A stretch of DNA of 64,000 bases, from positions 62,001 through 126,000 of the forward strand of contig NZ_JBGGGT010000002.1 in the NCBI RefSeq assembly GCF_041276405.1. Direction: 5' to 3'. Positions 31,604 to 39,867 of the stretch are shown here, one piece after another; position 1 is the stretch's first letter, and each line of letters starts with the position of its first letter. The translations under genes were made by a program, and so were the position numbers. Under the pieces are notes generated by a model. The model was not told where the DNA came from. It worked only from the letters and a program-made list of their open reading frames with translations, and ran no database searches. Origin of the DNA: Microvirga sp. TS319 (lineage in GTDB: Bacteria > Pseudomonadota > Alphaproteobacteria > Rhizobiales > Beijerinckiaceae).

Positions 31604-31906
31604 TCAGTCCACGTAGGCCCGGCGGCCCGCGACGACGCGGCGGCAGACCTCGACCGGACGGCGCACCACCACGCCGCCGGGGCGCACGCGCTCACGCATT
31701 TCCGTGCGGCACACGGTGCGGGACCGGACAGGACGCACCACGCGGCGCTCGACGACCCGCTCGCGATAGACCGGACGATGATGCCGCTCCTGCACCACGC
31801 GAACGCCCGCCGGACCTACATGCACGCCCACGCCCTGAGCCGATGCCGCACCGGCGCCGAGAACCGTCAGCCCGGCCACGGCCAGGATACCAAGAATCTT
31901 ACCCAT
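31604..31906 (-). CDS. Small exported Arg/Val-rich hypothetical protein
   Basis: 100 residues. Signal peptide MGKILGILAVAGLTVLGAGAASAQ, then a short GVGVHVGPAGVRVV stretch and a strongly basic Arg/Val-rich remainder (RERVVERRVVRPVRSRTVCR) with two cysteines. Similar small basic exported proteins are frequent in Methylobacteriaceae-type genomes, without known function. Monocistronic by position. Confidence 0.7.
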   Translation of the reverse strand: MGKILGILAVAGLTVLGAGAASAQGVGVHVGPAGVRVVQERHHRPVYRERVVERRVVRPVRSRTVCRTEMRERVRPGGVVVRRPVEVCRRVVAGRRAYVD

Positions 31907-32031
31907 TGTTGCCTCGTTTCGAGTTACCTATTCCGAGAGCATCAACGGCCAAGCCCGCAAGACGTTCCGTTGAGCGGGGCCGAAGCCGGGCTTATGGTTT
32001 CGGGAAACTTGCGTCGGAAAGGACATCGATC

Positions 32032-32295
32032 ATGAACGATGAGGAGCGCCAACGCGAAGCCCGGGAGGCCCTGGAGCGCGTGCGCCGCGACACGGAAGCC
32101 GTCGGCTCCTCGGCGCTCGCCCGCATGAGCCGGCAGGCACAGGAGCATTTCGGCGCCCGCGATGCCGTCGGGGCCGGCGAGGACGGCGGCACGGACCCCA
32201 TCGAGCTCTGGGGCCGGCGGATCGGGCGCGCCCTGTCCCTGGTCGGCGTCGTTATCCTGGGCTTGTGGCTCCTGATCCAGCTTGGCATGCTCTGA
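32032..32295 (+). CDS. Small membrane protein, hypothetical
   Basis: 87 residues from ATG 32032 behind AAAGGA. A charged, helical, soluble N-terminal part (NDEERQREAREALERVRRDT) is followed by one C-terminal transmembrane helix (ALSLVGVVILGLWLLIQLGM), so it is probably tail-anchored in the inner membrane. It ends 4 bp before the zincin gene and is likely cotranscribed. No family recognised. Confidence 0.75.
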   Translation: MNDEERQREAREALERVRRDTEAVGSSALARMSRQAQEHFGARDAVGAGEDGGTDPIELWGRRIGRALSLVGVVILGLWLLIQLGML

Positions 32296-32299
32296 ACCC

Positions 32300-32707
32300 A
32301 TGACAGACTGGGCCTCTCTCCACGCTCCCTCCCTCGCGACCTTCGAGACGCTCGCCGAAGCGGCCTATGCGCGCCTGCCGGAAGAGTTCCGGGCGCTGTG
32401 CGAGGGCGTCGTGATCCGTGTCGAGGATTTCCCGGACGACGAGACCCTCACCGAGATGGAGTGCGAGACGCCCTTCGATCTCCTGGGCCTCTTTCGCGGC
32501 ATCGGCCTTGCGCAGGGTGGCGCCACGATGCAGACTGGCCAGTTTCCCAACATGGTCTGGCTCTACCGCCGCCCGATCCTCGATTACTGGGCCGAGCACG
32601 AAGAAAGCCTCGGCCATCTCGTCACCCATGTGCTGGTGCACGAGATCGGCCATCATTTCGGCCTCTCGGACGAGGACATGGAGGCCATCGAAGCGGCGGC
32701 TTCATGA
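32300..32707 (+). CDS. Zincin-like metallopeptidase family protein
   Basis: 135 residues from ATG 32300. The extended zinc motif HEIGHHFGLSD (HExxHxxGxxD) is near residue 115, preceded by LVTHVLV. The small size and the LPEEFRALCEGVVIRVEDFP N-terminus match the DUF1025/MMP-like family of minimal bacterial zincins, mostly uncharacterised. No signal peptide, so probably cytosolic. Four bases downstream of the tail-anchored protein gene. Confidence 0.88.
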   Translation: MTDWASLHAPSLATFETLAEAAYARLPEEFRALCEGVVIRVEDFPDDETLTEMECETPFDLLGLFRGIGLAQGGATMQTGQFPNMVWLYRRPILDYWAEHEESLGHLVTHVLVHEIGHHFGLSDEDMEAIEAAAS

Positions 32708-32716
32708 ACTTGAATT

Positions 32717-32947
32717 TCAAGGGGCTTCCTTCTGCAAGTATTGCCAGAGCACAAGAAGCGGCAGCGCCAGGGCAAGCGCGGCAACAGCCGTTAGAAGAAT
32801 AACGTACGACTGAGAGGCCAGGAGGGAGATGCACCCTCCCGCCAGGCCGAGCGCAAGGAGCCAGAGGGCGAGCATGGCCATCCCGATCAGCCGGATGGCG
32901 ACCTCCTCCAGAAGGCCGGACAGGATTTTACGAAGACGCCGTCTCAT
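32717..32947 (-). CDS. Small two-helix membrane protein, hypothetical
   Basis: 76 residues from ATG 32947 (MRRRLRKILSGLLEEVAIRL). Two hydrophobic helices (IGMAMLALWLLALGLAGGCI; SYVILLTAVAALALALPLLV) with a basic N-terminus. The frame continues 58 codons upstream without coding character. Convergent with the zincin gene, 9 bp apart. Function unknown. Confidence 0.6.
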   Translation of the reverse strand: MRRRLRKILSGLLEEVAIRLIGMAMLALWLLALGLAGGCISLLASQSYVILLTAVAALALALPLLVLWQYLQKEAP

Positions 32948-33159
32948 TGCAATAACGTTGCCTAAGCGCGTCTTCGGATCAAGCGCGGAATGAAGAGGTT
33001 TGGCACGACGGTCTGCTGCTCGTATCAGATCGTTGCGCCAGACGTCGTCCCGCCGACAAATTCTTGCCTGGCGCGACCATCGCGAGGCTAGTCCTGTCGC
33101 GAAGCCTTTGCTAAGAGGCAATCCACAAAGCTCTTTGCCGCTTGAAGGAAGGTTCGTCC

Positions 33160-33762
33160 ATGGAAAAGTTCACCGTGCTGGAAAGCGTCGCGGCGCCGCT
33201 GCGGATCATCAATATCGACACCGATATGATCATCCCCAAGCAGTACCTGAAGACCATCAAGCGCACGGGGCTTGGAACCGGCCTCTTCTCCGAGATGCGC
33301 TATCGCGAGGACGGATCCGAGAACCCGGATTTCGTGCTGAACCAGCCCGCCTACAGGAATGCCCAGATCCTGATCGCCGGCGACAATTTCGGCTGCGGCT
33401 CGTCGCGCGAGCATGCCCCCTGGGCGCTGCTCGATTTCGGCATCCGCTGCGTGATCTCCACGAGCTTCGCCGACATCTTCTACAACAACTGCTTCCAGAA
33501 CGGCATTCTGCCGATCAAGGTCTCGCCGGAAGATCTCGAGAAGCTCTTCGACGACGCCAGCCGCGGCGCCAACGCCACGCTCACGGTCGATCTCGAAGCC
33601 CAGGAGATCCGCGGCCCGGACGGCGGCAAGATCACCTTCGACATCGATGCGTTCAAGAAGCACTGCATGCTCAACGGCCTCGACGGCATCGGCCTGACCC
33701 TCGAAAAGGCCTCGACCATCGACAGCTTCGAGGAGAAGCTCTCGGAACGCGCCTGGGCCTGA
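33160..33762 (+). CDS. leuD: 3-isopropylmalate dehydratase small subunit
   Basis: 200 residues from ATG 33160 behind GAAGGAAGG. Swivel-domain signatures [34 protein letters not shown] and [17 protein letters not shown]. It completes the active site with LeuC. It stands alone, with 212 bp upstream and a repeat cluster downstream, instead of adjoining leuC. Confidence 0.98.
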   Translation: MEKFTVLESVAAPLRIINIDTDMIIPKQYLKTIKRTGLGTGLFSEMRYREDGSENPDFVLNQPAYRNAQILIAGDNFGCGSSREHAPWALLDFGIRCVISTSFADIFYNNCFQNGILPIKVSPEDLEKLFDDASRGANATLTVDLEAQEIRGPDGGKITFDIDAFKKHCMLNGLDGIGLTLEKASTIDSFEEKLSERAWA

Positions 33763-33805
33763 GCGTTCCGCATTCCGTCTTTTCATTCCAGGCTTCACGC
33801 CTCTT

Positions 33806-33997
33806 GTCATGGCCGGGCTCGTCCCGGCCATCCACGTCTTGGAAGCCCTGCGCCAAAAGCCTACAGCATCGGACGGGACATCGAACCCACATCCGATGCT
33901 GTCAGTTTCTGTTTTGGAGCATCTTTTCACGCAAAACCGGGTCCCACTTTTGCGCTCGATGCTTTGGATACCCGGCCCAAAGGCCGGGCATGACGGG
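33806..33997. repeat. Mosaic of palindromic repeats between leuD and lytic transglycosylase
   Basis: Three units. (1) 33806-33840, ATGGCCGGG / CCCGGCCAT hairpin. (2) 33861-33963, a ~100-bp composite beginning CTACAGCATCGGACGGGACA and containing CGCAAAACCGGGTCCCACTT, the reverse of the GTGG-CCGG core with arms CGCAAAA/TTTTGCG. (3) 33970-33997, CCCGGCC / GGCCGGG ending ATGACGGG. Unit 2 recurs twice at 43366-43719. Confidence 0.75.
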
Positions 33998-34050
33998 GAG
34001 CGCAGGCCCGTTACCATAAGTTTAACCAAATTGCCTGCAAGGTCGCGGGC

Positions 34051-35241
34051 ATGAAACGCATCCTTCTCCCCGCGATCTTCGGCGTGCTGTCGCTGGCCGC
34101 CGCTTCATCGGCCTCCGCTCAAGGAGATTTCCGTTCGTGCCTGTCGTCCCTGCGCGCCCAGGCGGCCGCCAAGGGCATTTCGGGGCAGGCCTTCGACGCC
34201 GCGACCCGCGGCATCCAGCCTGATCTGTCGATCCTCGACCTGATGAGCAACCAGCCGGAGTTCAAGACCCCGATCTGGGATTACCTCTCCGCCCTCGTGG
34301 ATGACGAGCGCGTGCAGGACGGAAAGGCCGCCATGCGGCAATGGGGACAGGCCTTGGCCTCCGCCGAGGCGCGCTTCGGCGTCGACCGCTATGCGATCGC
34401 GGGCGTGTGGGGCGTGGAATCCAATTTCGGCAAGGATATCGGCGGGCGGCCCCTCGTGCAGTCGCTCTCGACACTCGTCTGCTACGCGCCACGCCGCAAC
34501 GACTATTTCAAGGGCGAGCTGATGGCGACCCTCAAGATCGTGCAGGACGGGGACATGGACCCGGCGTCCCTGCGCGGCTCCTGGGCCGGGGCCTTCGGCC
34601 ATACGCAGTTCATGCCGTCCACCTTCCAGCGTCTCGCCGTCGACGGCGATGGCGACGGGCGGCGCGACATCATGGCCTCCGTGCCGGACGCGGTTCACTC
34701 CACCGCCAACTTCCTGAAAAAAGCCGGCTGGGTGAACGGCATGCCCTGGGGCTACGAGGTGCGCCTGCCGCGGTCCTTCGACGCCAAGCACGCCGGCCGC
34801 AAGAACAAGCGCCCGGTCTCGTCCTGGGCCTCGATGGGCGTGACCCGCATCGACGGGCGGCCGCTTTCGGGCAGTTACCAGGCCGGCATCATCATTCCGG
34901 CGGGCATCGACGGCCCGGCCTTCCTCGTCACCAAGAACTTCGACGCGGTCTATTCCTACAACGCGGCCGAATCCTACGGCCTCGCCATCGCCCTGTTGGG
35001 TGATCGGATGAAGGGCCTGCCCGGCATCCAGGCCGCTTGGCCGACGGACGACCCGCCGCTCTCCCGCGCCCAGCGCCGCGAGCTGCAGAGCCTGCTCGCC
35101 GCCCGCGGCTACGATATCGGGGATGTGGACGGCAAGATCGGCTCCAAGACCCGCGAGGCCATCAAGGACGTGGAGCGCCGGATCGGCCTCGAACCGCGCG
35201 GCCGTCCCGGCGGCAAGGTGCTGGAAGCGCTGAGGGGATAG
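34051..35241 (+). CDS. Lytic murein transglycosylase (MltB-like) with peptidoglycan-binding domain
   Basis: 396 residues. Signal peptide MKRILLPAIFGVLSLAAASSASAQ. The catalytic glutamate is Glu123 in AGVWGVESNFGKDIGG; AGAFGHTQFMPSTFQRLAVDGDGDG is the second family block (read in two parts: AGAFGHTQFMPSTF, then DGDGDGRRDI). A C-terminal PG_binding_1 domain (~335-395: LSRAQRRELQSLLAARGYDI) anchors it to the wall. It cleaves glycan strands to 1,6-anhydro-muropeptides in the periplasm. Five bases upstream of the LysE gene. Confidence 0.95.
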   Translation: MKRILLPAIFGVLSLAAASSASAQGDFRSCLSSLRAQAAAKGISGQAFDAATRGIQPDLSILDLMSNQPEFKTPIWDYLSALVDDERVQDGKAAMRQWGQALASAEARFGVDRYAIAGVWGVESNFGKDIGGRPLVQSLSTLVCYAPRRNDYFKGELMATLKIVQDGDMDPASLRGSWAGAFGHTQFMPSTFQRLAVDGDGDGRRDIMASVPDAVHSTANFLKKAGWVNGMPWGYEVRLPRSFDAKHAGRKNKRPVSSWASMGVTRIDGRPLSGSYQAGIIIPAGIDGPAFLVTKNFDAVYSYNAAESYGLAIALLGDRMKGLPGIQAAWPTDDPPLSRAQRRELQSLLAARGYDIGDVDGKIGSKTREAIKDVERRIGLEPRGRPGGKVLEALRG

Positions 35242-35246
35242 AGACC

Positions 35247-35867
35247 ATGTCGGGGAGTGGGCTGCTTCTGTTCGTCCCGGCGTGCTTTGCACTCAACATG
35301 GCGTTCGGGCCTAACAACCTGCTCTCCCTGACCTACGGTCTGCGGGAAGGGGTCCGCACCGCCGTGATGGCATCCTCCGGCCGCCTCGTCGCCTTCGCGC
35401 TCATGATCGCCCTGACGGCGCTCGGGGTCGGAGCCGTGCTGGCCGCCTCCGAAACGGCGTTCTCGTTCCTCAAATGGCTGGGTGCCGCCTATCTGATCTG
35501 GCTCGGCGTCAAGATCCTCAGGGGAAACGCCGCCATCGATGCGCCGGCGGCCTTTGTTCGCCGGCCCCTGAAGGCCCTTGCCCTGCAGGAATTCTGGACC
35601 GCCATCGGCAACCCCAAGGCGATCCTCATCTTCACCGCCTTCCTGCCGCAATTCATCGAGCCCGGCGCCTATTGGCTCAGTTTTGCGATCGTGGGCGCGA
35701 TCTTCCTCGTGCTCGAAGTGGTCGCGGTCTTCGTCTATTCCGTGCTCGGCCACCGGCTCAACCGGCTCTCCCGCAACGGACGGGTGTTCGGCTGGCTGAA
35801 CCGTCTGTCCGGCATCACCATGATCGGCTTCGGGATCGCGCTCCTGTTTACCAGGAAAGCGTCTTGA
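35247..35867 (+). CDS. LysE/RhtB-family amino-acid exporter
   Basis: 206 residues from ATG 35247 behind GAGGGGAT. Six helices; NMAFGPNNLLSLTYGLREGV and LKWLGAAYLIWLGVKIL are hallmark LysE/RhtB blocks, and EFWTAIGNPKAILIFTAFLPQF the third. Likely exports a neutral or basic amino acid or homoserine lactone; substrate not decided. It follows the transglycosylase by 5 bp, probably cotranscribed. Confidence 0.92.
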   Translation: MSGSGLLLFVPACFALNMAFGPNNLLSLTYGLREGVRTAVMASSGRLVAFALMIALTALGVGAVLAASETAFSFLKWLGAAYLIWLGVKILRGNAAIDAPAAFVRRPLKALALQEFWTAIGNPKAILIFTAFLPQFIEPGAYWLSFAIVGAIFLVLEVVAVFVYSVLGHRLNRLSRNGRVFGWLNRLSGITMIGFGIALLFTRKAS

Positions 35868-35937
35868 GGGGGAAAACCCGTTTCCCGCCGGCCCCGGCGA
35901 GGTTGCGTTAAGGAAGGGTTAGGGGTTTAGTGCGCGC

Positions 35938-36678
35938 ATGCTCATCGCGCTCCTGACCGACATCCATGGCAATCGCGAAGCCTTCTCGGCCTGCCTCGCC
36001 CATGCCCGTTCGCTCTCGGTCGACCGTTTCATCCTCCTGGGCGATTATGTCGGCTATGGGGCCGATCCGGCCTGGGTCGTCGATACGGTCAGAATGCTCG
36101 TGAGCGAAGGCGCCGTCGCGCTCCTCGGCAATCACGACGCCGCCATCGACGGCTCGGACGAGGACATGAACAGCCTGGCCCAGGAATCGATCCGTTGGAC
36201 GAGGGGCCAGCTCGGCATGGAGCAGCGCGCGTTTCTCGCGGACCTTCCCCTCGTGCACGAGGAGGGAAGCGTCCTCTACGTCCATGCCAACGGCTACGCG
36301 CCGCGCAGCTGGAACTACATCACCGACACGCTGGAGGCCGCACGGCATTTCAGCCGGGTGGATGCGCACATCACCTTCTGCGGGCATGTGCATGTACCGA
36401 TGCTCTACCACATGAGCACGACCGCGAAGGTGGGCTCCTTCGCGCCCGTCGGCGACAACGAGATTCCGCTTCTGGCCACCCGCACGTGGCTGGCCGTGAT
36501 CGGCGCCGTGGGACAGCCGCGCGACGGCGTCCCGGCCGCGAATTACGCCGTGTTCGACGCAAGCCGCCAGAGTCTGCGCTATTTCCGCGTGCCCTACGAC
36601 ACGGTCACGGCGGCCCGGAAGGTGCGCGAGGCGGGTCTGCCCGAAAGGCTTGCCCAGCGTCTCGAGGAGGGTCGCTGA
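35938..36678 (+). CDS. Calcineurin-like metallophosphoesterase
   Basis: 246 residues. Metal-site motifs LLTDIHGN (D, H), LLGDYVGYG (GD), ALLGNHDAA (GNHD) and ITFCGHVHVPM (GHVH) are all intact. Resembles YfcE/PrpE-type cytosolic phosphoesterases. It ends two bases before a Ser/Thr kinase gene, so the pair is probably one operon and could form a kinase/phosphatase couple. PPP-family protein-phosphatase activity is inference. Confidence 0.9.
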   Translation: MLIALLTDIHGNREAFSACLAHARSLSVDRFILLGDYVGYGADPAWVVDTVRMLVSEGAVALLGNHDAAIDGSDEDMNSLAQESIRWTRGQLGMEQRAFLADLPLVHEEGSVLYVHANGYAPRSWNYITDTLEAARHFSRVDAHITFCGHVHVPMLYHMSTTAKVGSFAPVGDNEIPLLATRTWLAVIGAVGQPRDGVPAANYAVFDASRQSLRYFRVPYDTVTAARKVREAGLPERLAQRLEEGR

Positions 36679-36680
36679 GC

Positions 36681-38090
36681 ATGCGCCTTCGCCTCGCGCC
36701 GGGCATGGTGATCGACGGGTTCACGCTCAAGGAGCATCTGAGCACCGGCGGCATGGCCGAGATCTGGTCGGCGGAGCGGGAGGACGATCCGGCGCTACTG
36801 GTCATGAAATTTCCCAGGCTCATCGACAGCGACGATCCCATTCCCATCGTCTGCTTCGAGACCGAGCAGATGATCATGCCGCGCCTGTCGGGCCCGCACG
36901 TGCCCCGCTTCGTCGCCGCGGGACCGCTCGATCCCCAGGCCTACGTCGTGATGGAGCGCATCCCGGGGGAGTCCCTGAAGGCGCGCCTCTCCCATGTGCC
37001 GCTGCCGTGGCAGGAGGCAGCCCGGATCGGCGCAAAGGTCGCCCGCGCCTTGCACGACCTGCATCTCCAGAAGGTCATCCATCTCGACGTGAAGCCCAGC
37101 AACGTCATGTTCCGCGAGACGGGCGAGGCGGTGCTCGTCGATTTCGGCTTCGCGCGGCACGAGCAGCTTCCCGATCTTCTGGCGGAGGAGTTCCGCGAGC
37201 CCCTGGGCACCACGCCCTACATGGCGCCCGAGCAGGTGCTGGAGGATCGCGCCGACCCGCGCAGCGACCTCTTCGCGCTGGGCGCGATGCTGTATTTCCT
37301 CGTGACCGGCGAGCGCCCCTTCGGCGTGCCGAAGGGCGGCCAGATCCGCCGCCGCCTGTGGCGCGATCCGGTGCCGCCGCGGGCGATCAATCCCGATTGC
37401 CCGCCCTGGCTGCAGGAGATCGTCCTGCGCTGCCTGGAGGTGGACCCGAACGACCGCTACGCAACGGCGGCGCAGCTCGCGCTCGACCTCGAACACCCGG
37501 ATCAGGTCACGCTCACGGAACGCGCCGGGAGGCTGGAACGCAACGGCGGCATGCAGACCTTCCGGCGCTGGCTGAAAGCACGCCGCGCTCAGCCGCTCGA
37601 GACCCCCAACATCGCGCGCCAGCTCTCCCAGGCGCCGATCATTCTCGTCGCCATCGATCTCGCGCCGGGCAGCGAGGATCTGAACGAGGCGCAGCGCGTC
37701 CTTCTCGGACGCATCCTGTCCATGGAGACCGAGGCGCGGGTGGCCTGTGTGAACGTCCTCAAGCTCTCGCGCCTTGCCGTCGACGTGCTCGAGGACGAGG
37801 AGGGGCGCAGCCTGCACGTGCAGCGCCTCATCCAGCTCAAGCACTGGGGCGCGGGCCTCGAGATCCCGAAGGAGCGGATCACCTACAGCGTGCTGGAGGC
37901 CGTCGATCCGGCCGACGCTCTCGTCGAGTACGCGCGCCACAACGATGTGGACCACATCGTCATCGGGGCGCGGGCCTCCTCGGCGCTCCGCCGCTATCTC
38001 GGCAGCGTCTCGTCCCAGGTGGTGGCGCAAGCGCCCTGCTCGGTGACGGTGGTGCGCACGCCCCGCGACCGGCGGCCGGCGGAAGAGTGA
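36681..38090 (+). CDS. Ser/Thr protein kinase fused to a universal stress protein domain
   Basis: 469 residues from ATG 36681 behind GGAGGG. Hanks-type kinase (~10-275): Lys43 in LLVMKFPR, catalytic Asp136 with Lys138/Asn141 in HLDVKPSNVMF, DFG at 154-156 and MAPEQV. Key residues are intact, with HLD in place of HRD, so it is a non-RD kinase. After a ~35-residue linker, residues ~312-460 form a Usp domain (PIILVAIDLAPGSEDLNEAQ; DHIVIGARASSALRRYLGSV; SVTVVRTP). No transmembrane segment. The Usp part may sense ATP or stress and gate the kinase. Adjacent to a phosphoesterase gene. Confidence 0.93.
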   Translation: MRLRLAPGMVIDGFTLKEHLSTGGMAEIWSAEREDDPALLVMKFPRLIDSDDPIPIVCFETEQMIMPRLSGPHVPRFVAAGPLDPQAYVVMERIPGESLKARLSHVPLPWQEAARIGAKVARALHDLHLQKVIHLDVKPSNVMFRETGEAVLVDFGFARHEQLPDLLAEEFREPLGTTPYMAPEQVLEDRADPRSDLFALGAMLYFLVTGERPFGVPKGGQIRRRLWRDPVPPRAINPDCPPWLQEIVLRCLEVDPNDRYATAAQLALDLEHPDQVTLTERAGRLERNGGMQTFRRWLKARRAQPLETPNIARQLSQAPIILVAIDLAPGSEDLNEAQRVLLGRILSMETEARVACVNVLKLSRLAVDVLEDEEGRSLHVQRLIQLKHWGAGLEIPKERITYSVLEAVDPADALVEYARHNDVDHIVIGARASSALRRYLGSVSSQVVAQAPCSVTVVRTPRDRRPAEE

Positions 38091-38218
38091 AAGAAGGTGG
38101 AACTTCGGCTTCCGGTGCGCTTACGCCTAACGGCCAAGGCGGAAAAGCTTGCCAATCAGGCTGTTCGGCCGTTTAAGAACCCGGCACATCACTTTTTGCA
38201 CAACAAGGGGCCTCTCCC

Positions 38219-39325
38219 ATGGCAACGCACAAGCTTCTCCTTCTTCCCGGCGACGGCATCGGTCCGGAGGTCATGCGCGAGGTCGAGAAGGTCGTGGGCT
38301 GGTTCCGCCAGCGCGGCGTCGGCTTCGAGACCGAGACGGATCTCGTCGGCGGCTCGGCCTATGACGCGCACGGCAAGTCCATCTCCGAGGAGGCCATGGG
38401 CCGGGCTCAGGCCGCCGACGCGGTGCTCTTCGGCGCCGTGGGCGGCCCGAAATGGGACGACGTCCCTTATGACGTGCGCCCCGAGGCCGGTCTTCTGCGC
38501 CTGCGCAAGGAGCTCGGCCTCTTCGCCAATCTTCGTCCGGCCATCTGCTATCCGGCCCTCGCCGACGCCTCCTCGCTCAAGCGCGAGATCGTGGAAGGGC
38601 TCGACATCGTCATCGTGCGCGAGCTCACCGGCGGCGTCTATTTCGGCGAGCCGAAGGAGCTGGTGACCCTTGAGAACGGCCAGCAGCGCGCGGTCGATAC
38701 GCAGGTCTATACGACCGGAGAGATCGAACGCATCGCCCGCGTCGCCTTCGACCTCGCTCGGAAGCGCCGGAACAAGGTGTCCTCGTCCGAGAAGATGAAC
38801 GTGATGAAGACCGGGGTGCTCTGGCGCCAGGTGGTGTCGCGCGTCGGCAAGGCGGAATTCGCGGACGTGGAGCTCGAGCACGTGCTCGCCGACAACTGCG
38901 CCATGCAGCTGGTGCGCAATCCCAAGCAGTTCGACGTGATCGTCACCGACAACCTCTTCGGCGACATCCTGTCCGACATCGCCGCCATGCTCACGGGATC
39001 GCTCGGCATGCTGCCTTCCGCCTCGCTCGGCGCGGAGGATCCGAAGACGGGCAAGCGCAAAGCGCTCTACGAGCCGGTGCACGGCTCGGCTCCCGACATC
39101 GCCGGCAAGGGGCTCGCCAATCCGATCGCCATGATCGGCTCCTTCGGCATGGCGCTGCGCTATTCCTTCGGCCTGATCGAGGAGGCGGATCGCCTGGAGA
39201 AGGCCATCGCCAACGTGCTGGCCGCCGGCATGCGCACCAAGGACATCGCGGCTCCCGGCATGAATGCGGTCGGCACGCAGGATGTGGGCGACGCCATCGT
39301 AAGGGAGCTGGAAGTCCAGTCCTGA
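38219..39325 (+). CDS. leuB: 3-isopropylmalate dehydrogenase
   Basis: 368 residues, NAD-dependent oxidation and decarboxylation in leucine synthesis. [32 protein letters not shown], the NAD-site block SASLG and [20 protein letters not shown] are canonical. AAGGGG lies 9 bp upstream of ATG 38219. Located 4.5 kb from leuD with its own terminator, so the leu genes here are a dispersed set rather than an operon. Confidence 0.98.
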   Translation: MATHKLLLLPGDGIGPEVMREVEKVVGWFRQRGVGFETETDLVGGSAYDAHGKSISEEAMGRAQAADAVLFGAVGGPKWDDVPYDVRPEAGLLRLRKELGLFANLRPAICYPALADASSLKREIVEGLDIVIVRELTGGVYFGEPKELVTLENGQQRAVDTQVYTTGEIERIARVAFDLARKRRNKVSSSEKMNVMKTGVLWRQVVSRVGKAEFADVELEHVLADNCAMQLVRNPKQFDVIVTDNLFGDILSDIAAMLTGSLGMLPSASLGAEDPKTGKRKALYEPVHGSAPDIAGKGLANPIAMIGSFGMALRYSFGLIEEADRLEKAIANVLAAGMRTKDIAAPGMNAVGTQDVGDAIVRELEVQS

Positions 39326-39351
39326 GACACGCTGGTCAACGTCAGGAACAG

Positions 39352-39380
39352 AAAAGCCCCGGGGCCTGCCGGGGCTTTTT
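39352..39380 (+). terminator. Intrinsic terminator after leuB
   Basis: Stem AAAAGCCCCGG / CCGGGGCTTTT with a 6-base loop and T-tract, 26 bp after the leuB stop. Confidence 0.85.
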
Positions 39381-39391
39381 GCTGATCTGGA

Positions 39392-39730
39392 TCATCGGAT
39401 CGATCCGGTCGCCTCCACGTCTGGAACGCCGAATTTCGGGAAGGGATTACGCGCGCCGACGAAGGGCCCACCGAGGGGATCGGGCAGTACGCCTTCGCCG
39501 AACCGTTCGCGCTGGCCAATCCAGGGCGGGCTCAACAGGTAGGACAGCATGCCCTGCGTGGCATAGTGGTTGAGGGAGCCCACGGGTACGTCGTTACCGG
39601 GGTTCAGGAAGCTGCGGGGCTGAACGCGGAAGACGAGCGGACGCTCTTGGGTCTGCGCTTCCGCCGCGACCGAGACGGCCGCGAGCGACGCGAGCGAGAC
39701 CAAACCGAGAAGCGCGGAGCGGCGCACCAT
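39392..39730 (-). CDS. Small exported hypothetical protein
   Basis: 112 residues. Signal peptide MVRRSALLGLVSLASLAAVS ending VAAEAQ. The mature part (PLVFRVQPRSFLNPGNDVPV, YLLSPPWIGQRERFGEGVLP) is Pro/Gly-rich and has no recognised domain. Ends in PDVEATGSIR. Convergent with leuB; probably periplasmic. Confidence 0.7.
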   Translation of the reverse strand: MVRRSALLGLVSLASLAAVSVAAEAQTQERPLVFRVQPRSFLNPGNDVPVGSLNHYATQGMLSYLLSPPWIGQRERFGEGVLPDPLGGPFVGARNPFPKFGVPDVEATGSIR

Positions 39731-39867
39731 GTCACAATCTCCAAGGTCGGCGCCAGCATCTGCCGCTGGGCCGCGTGATCGAATCTAAAAGCTGTCAGAA
39801 CAAGGCAACCTGCCTAAATTGGTTCCTTCGAATCGCGAGGTTCGAAGGTGAGTGAGAGGCAAACCGC

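Noticed and set aside
33861..33910. tRNA-like T-arm (ATCGAACCCA near a hairpin)
   Set aside because: The same sequence recurs inside the composite repeats at 43366 and 43611, and no acceptor or anticodon arms can be drawn.
36795..38030. A 411-codon frame opposite the kinase gene
   Set aside because: Antisense shadow of the kinase-Usp gene with no recognisable domain.
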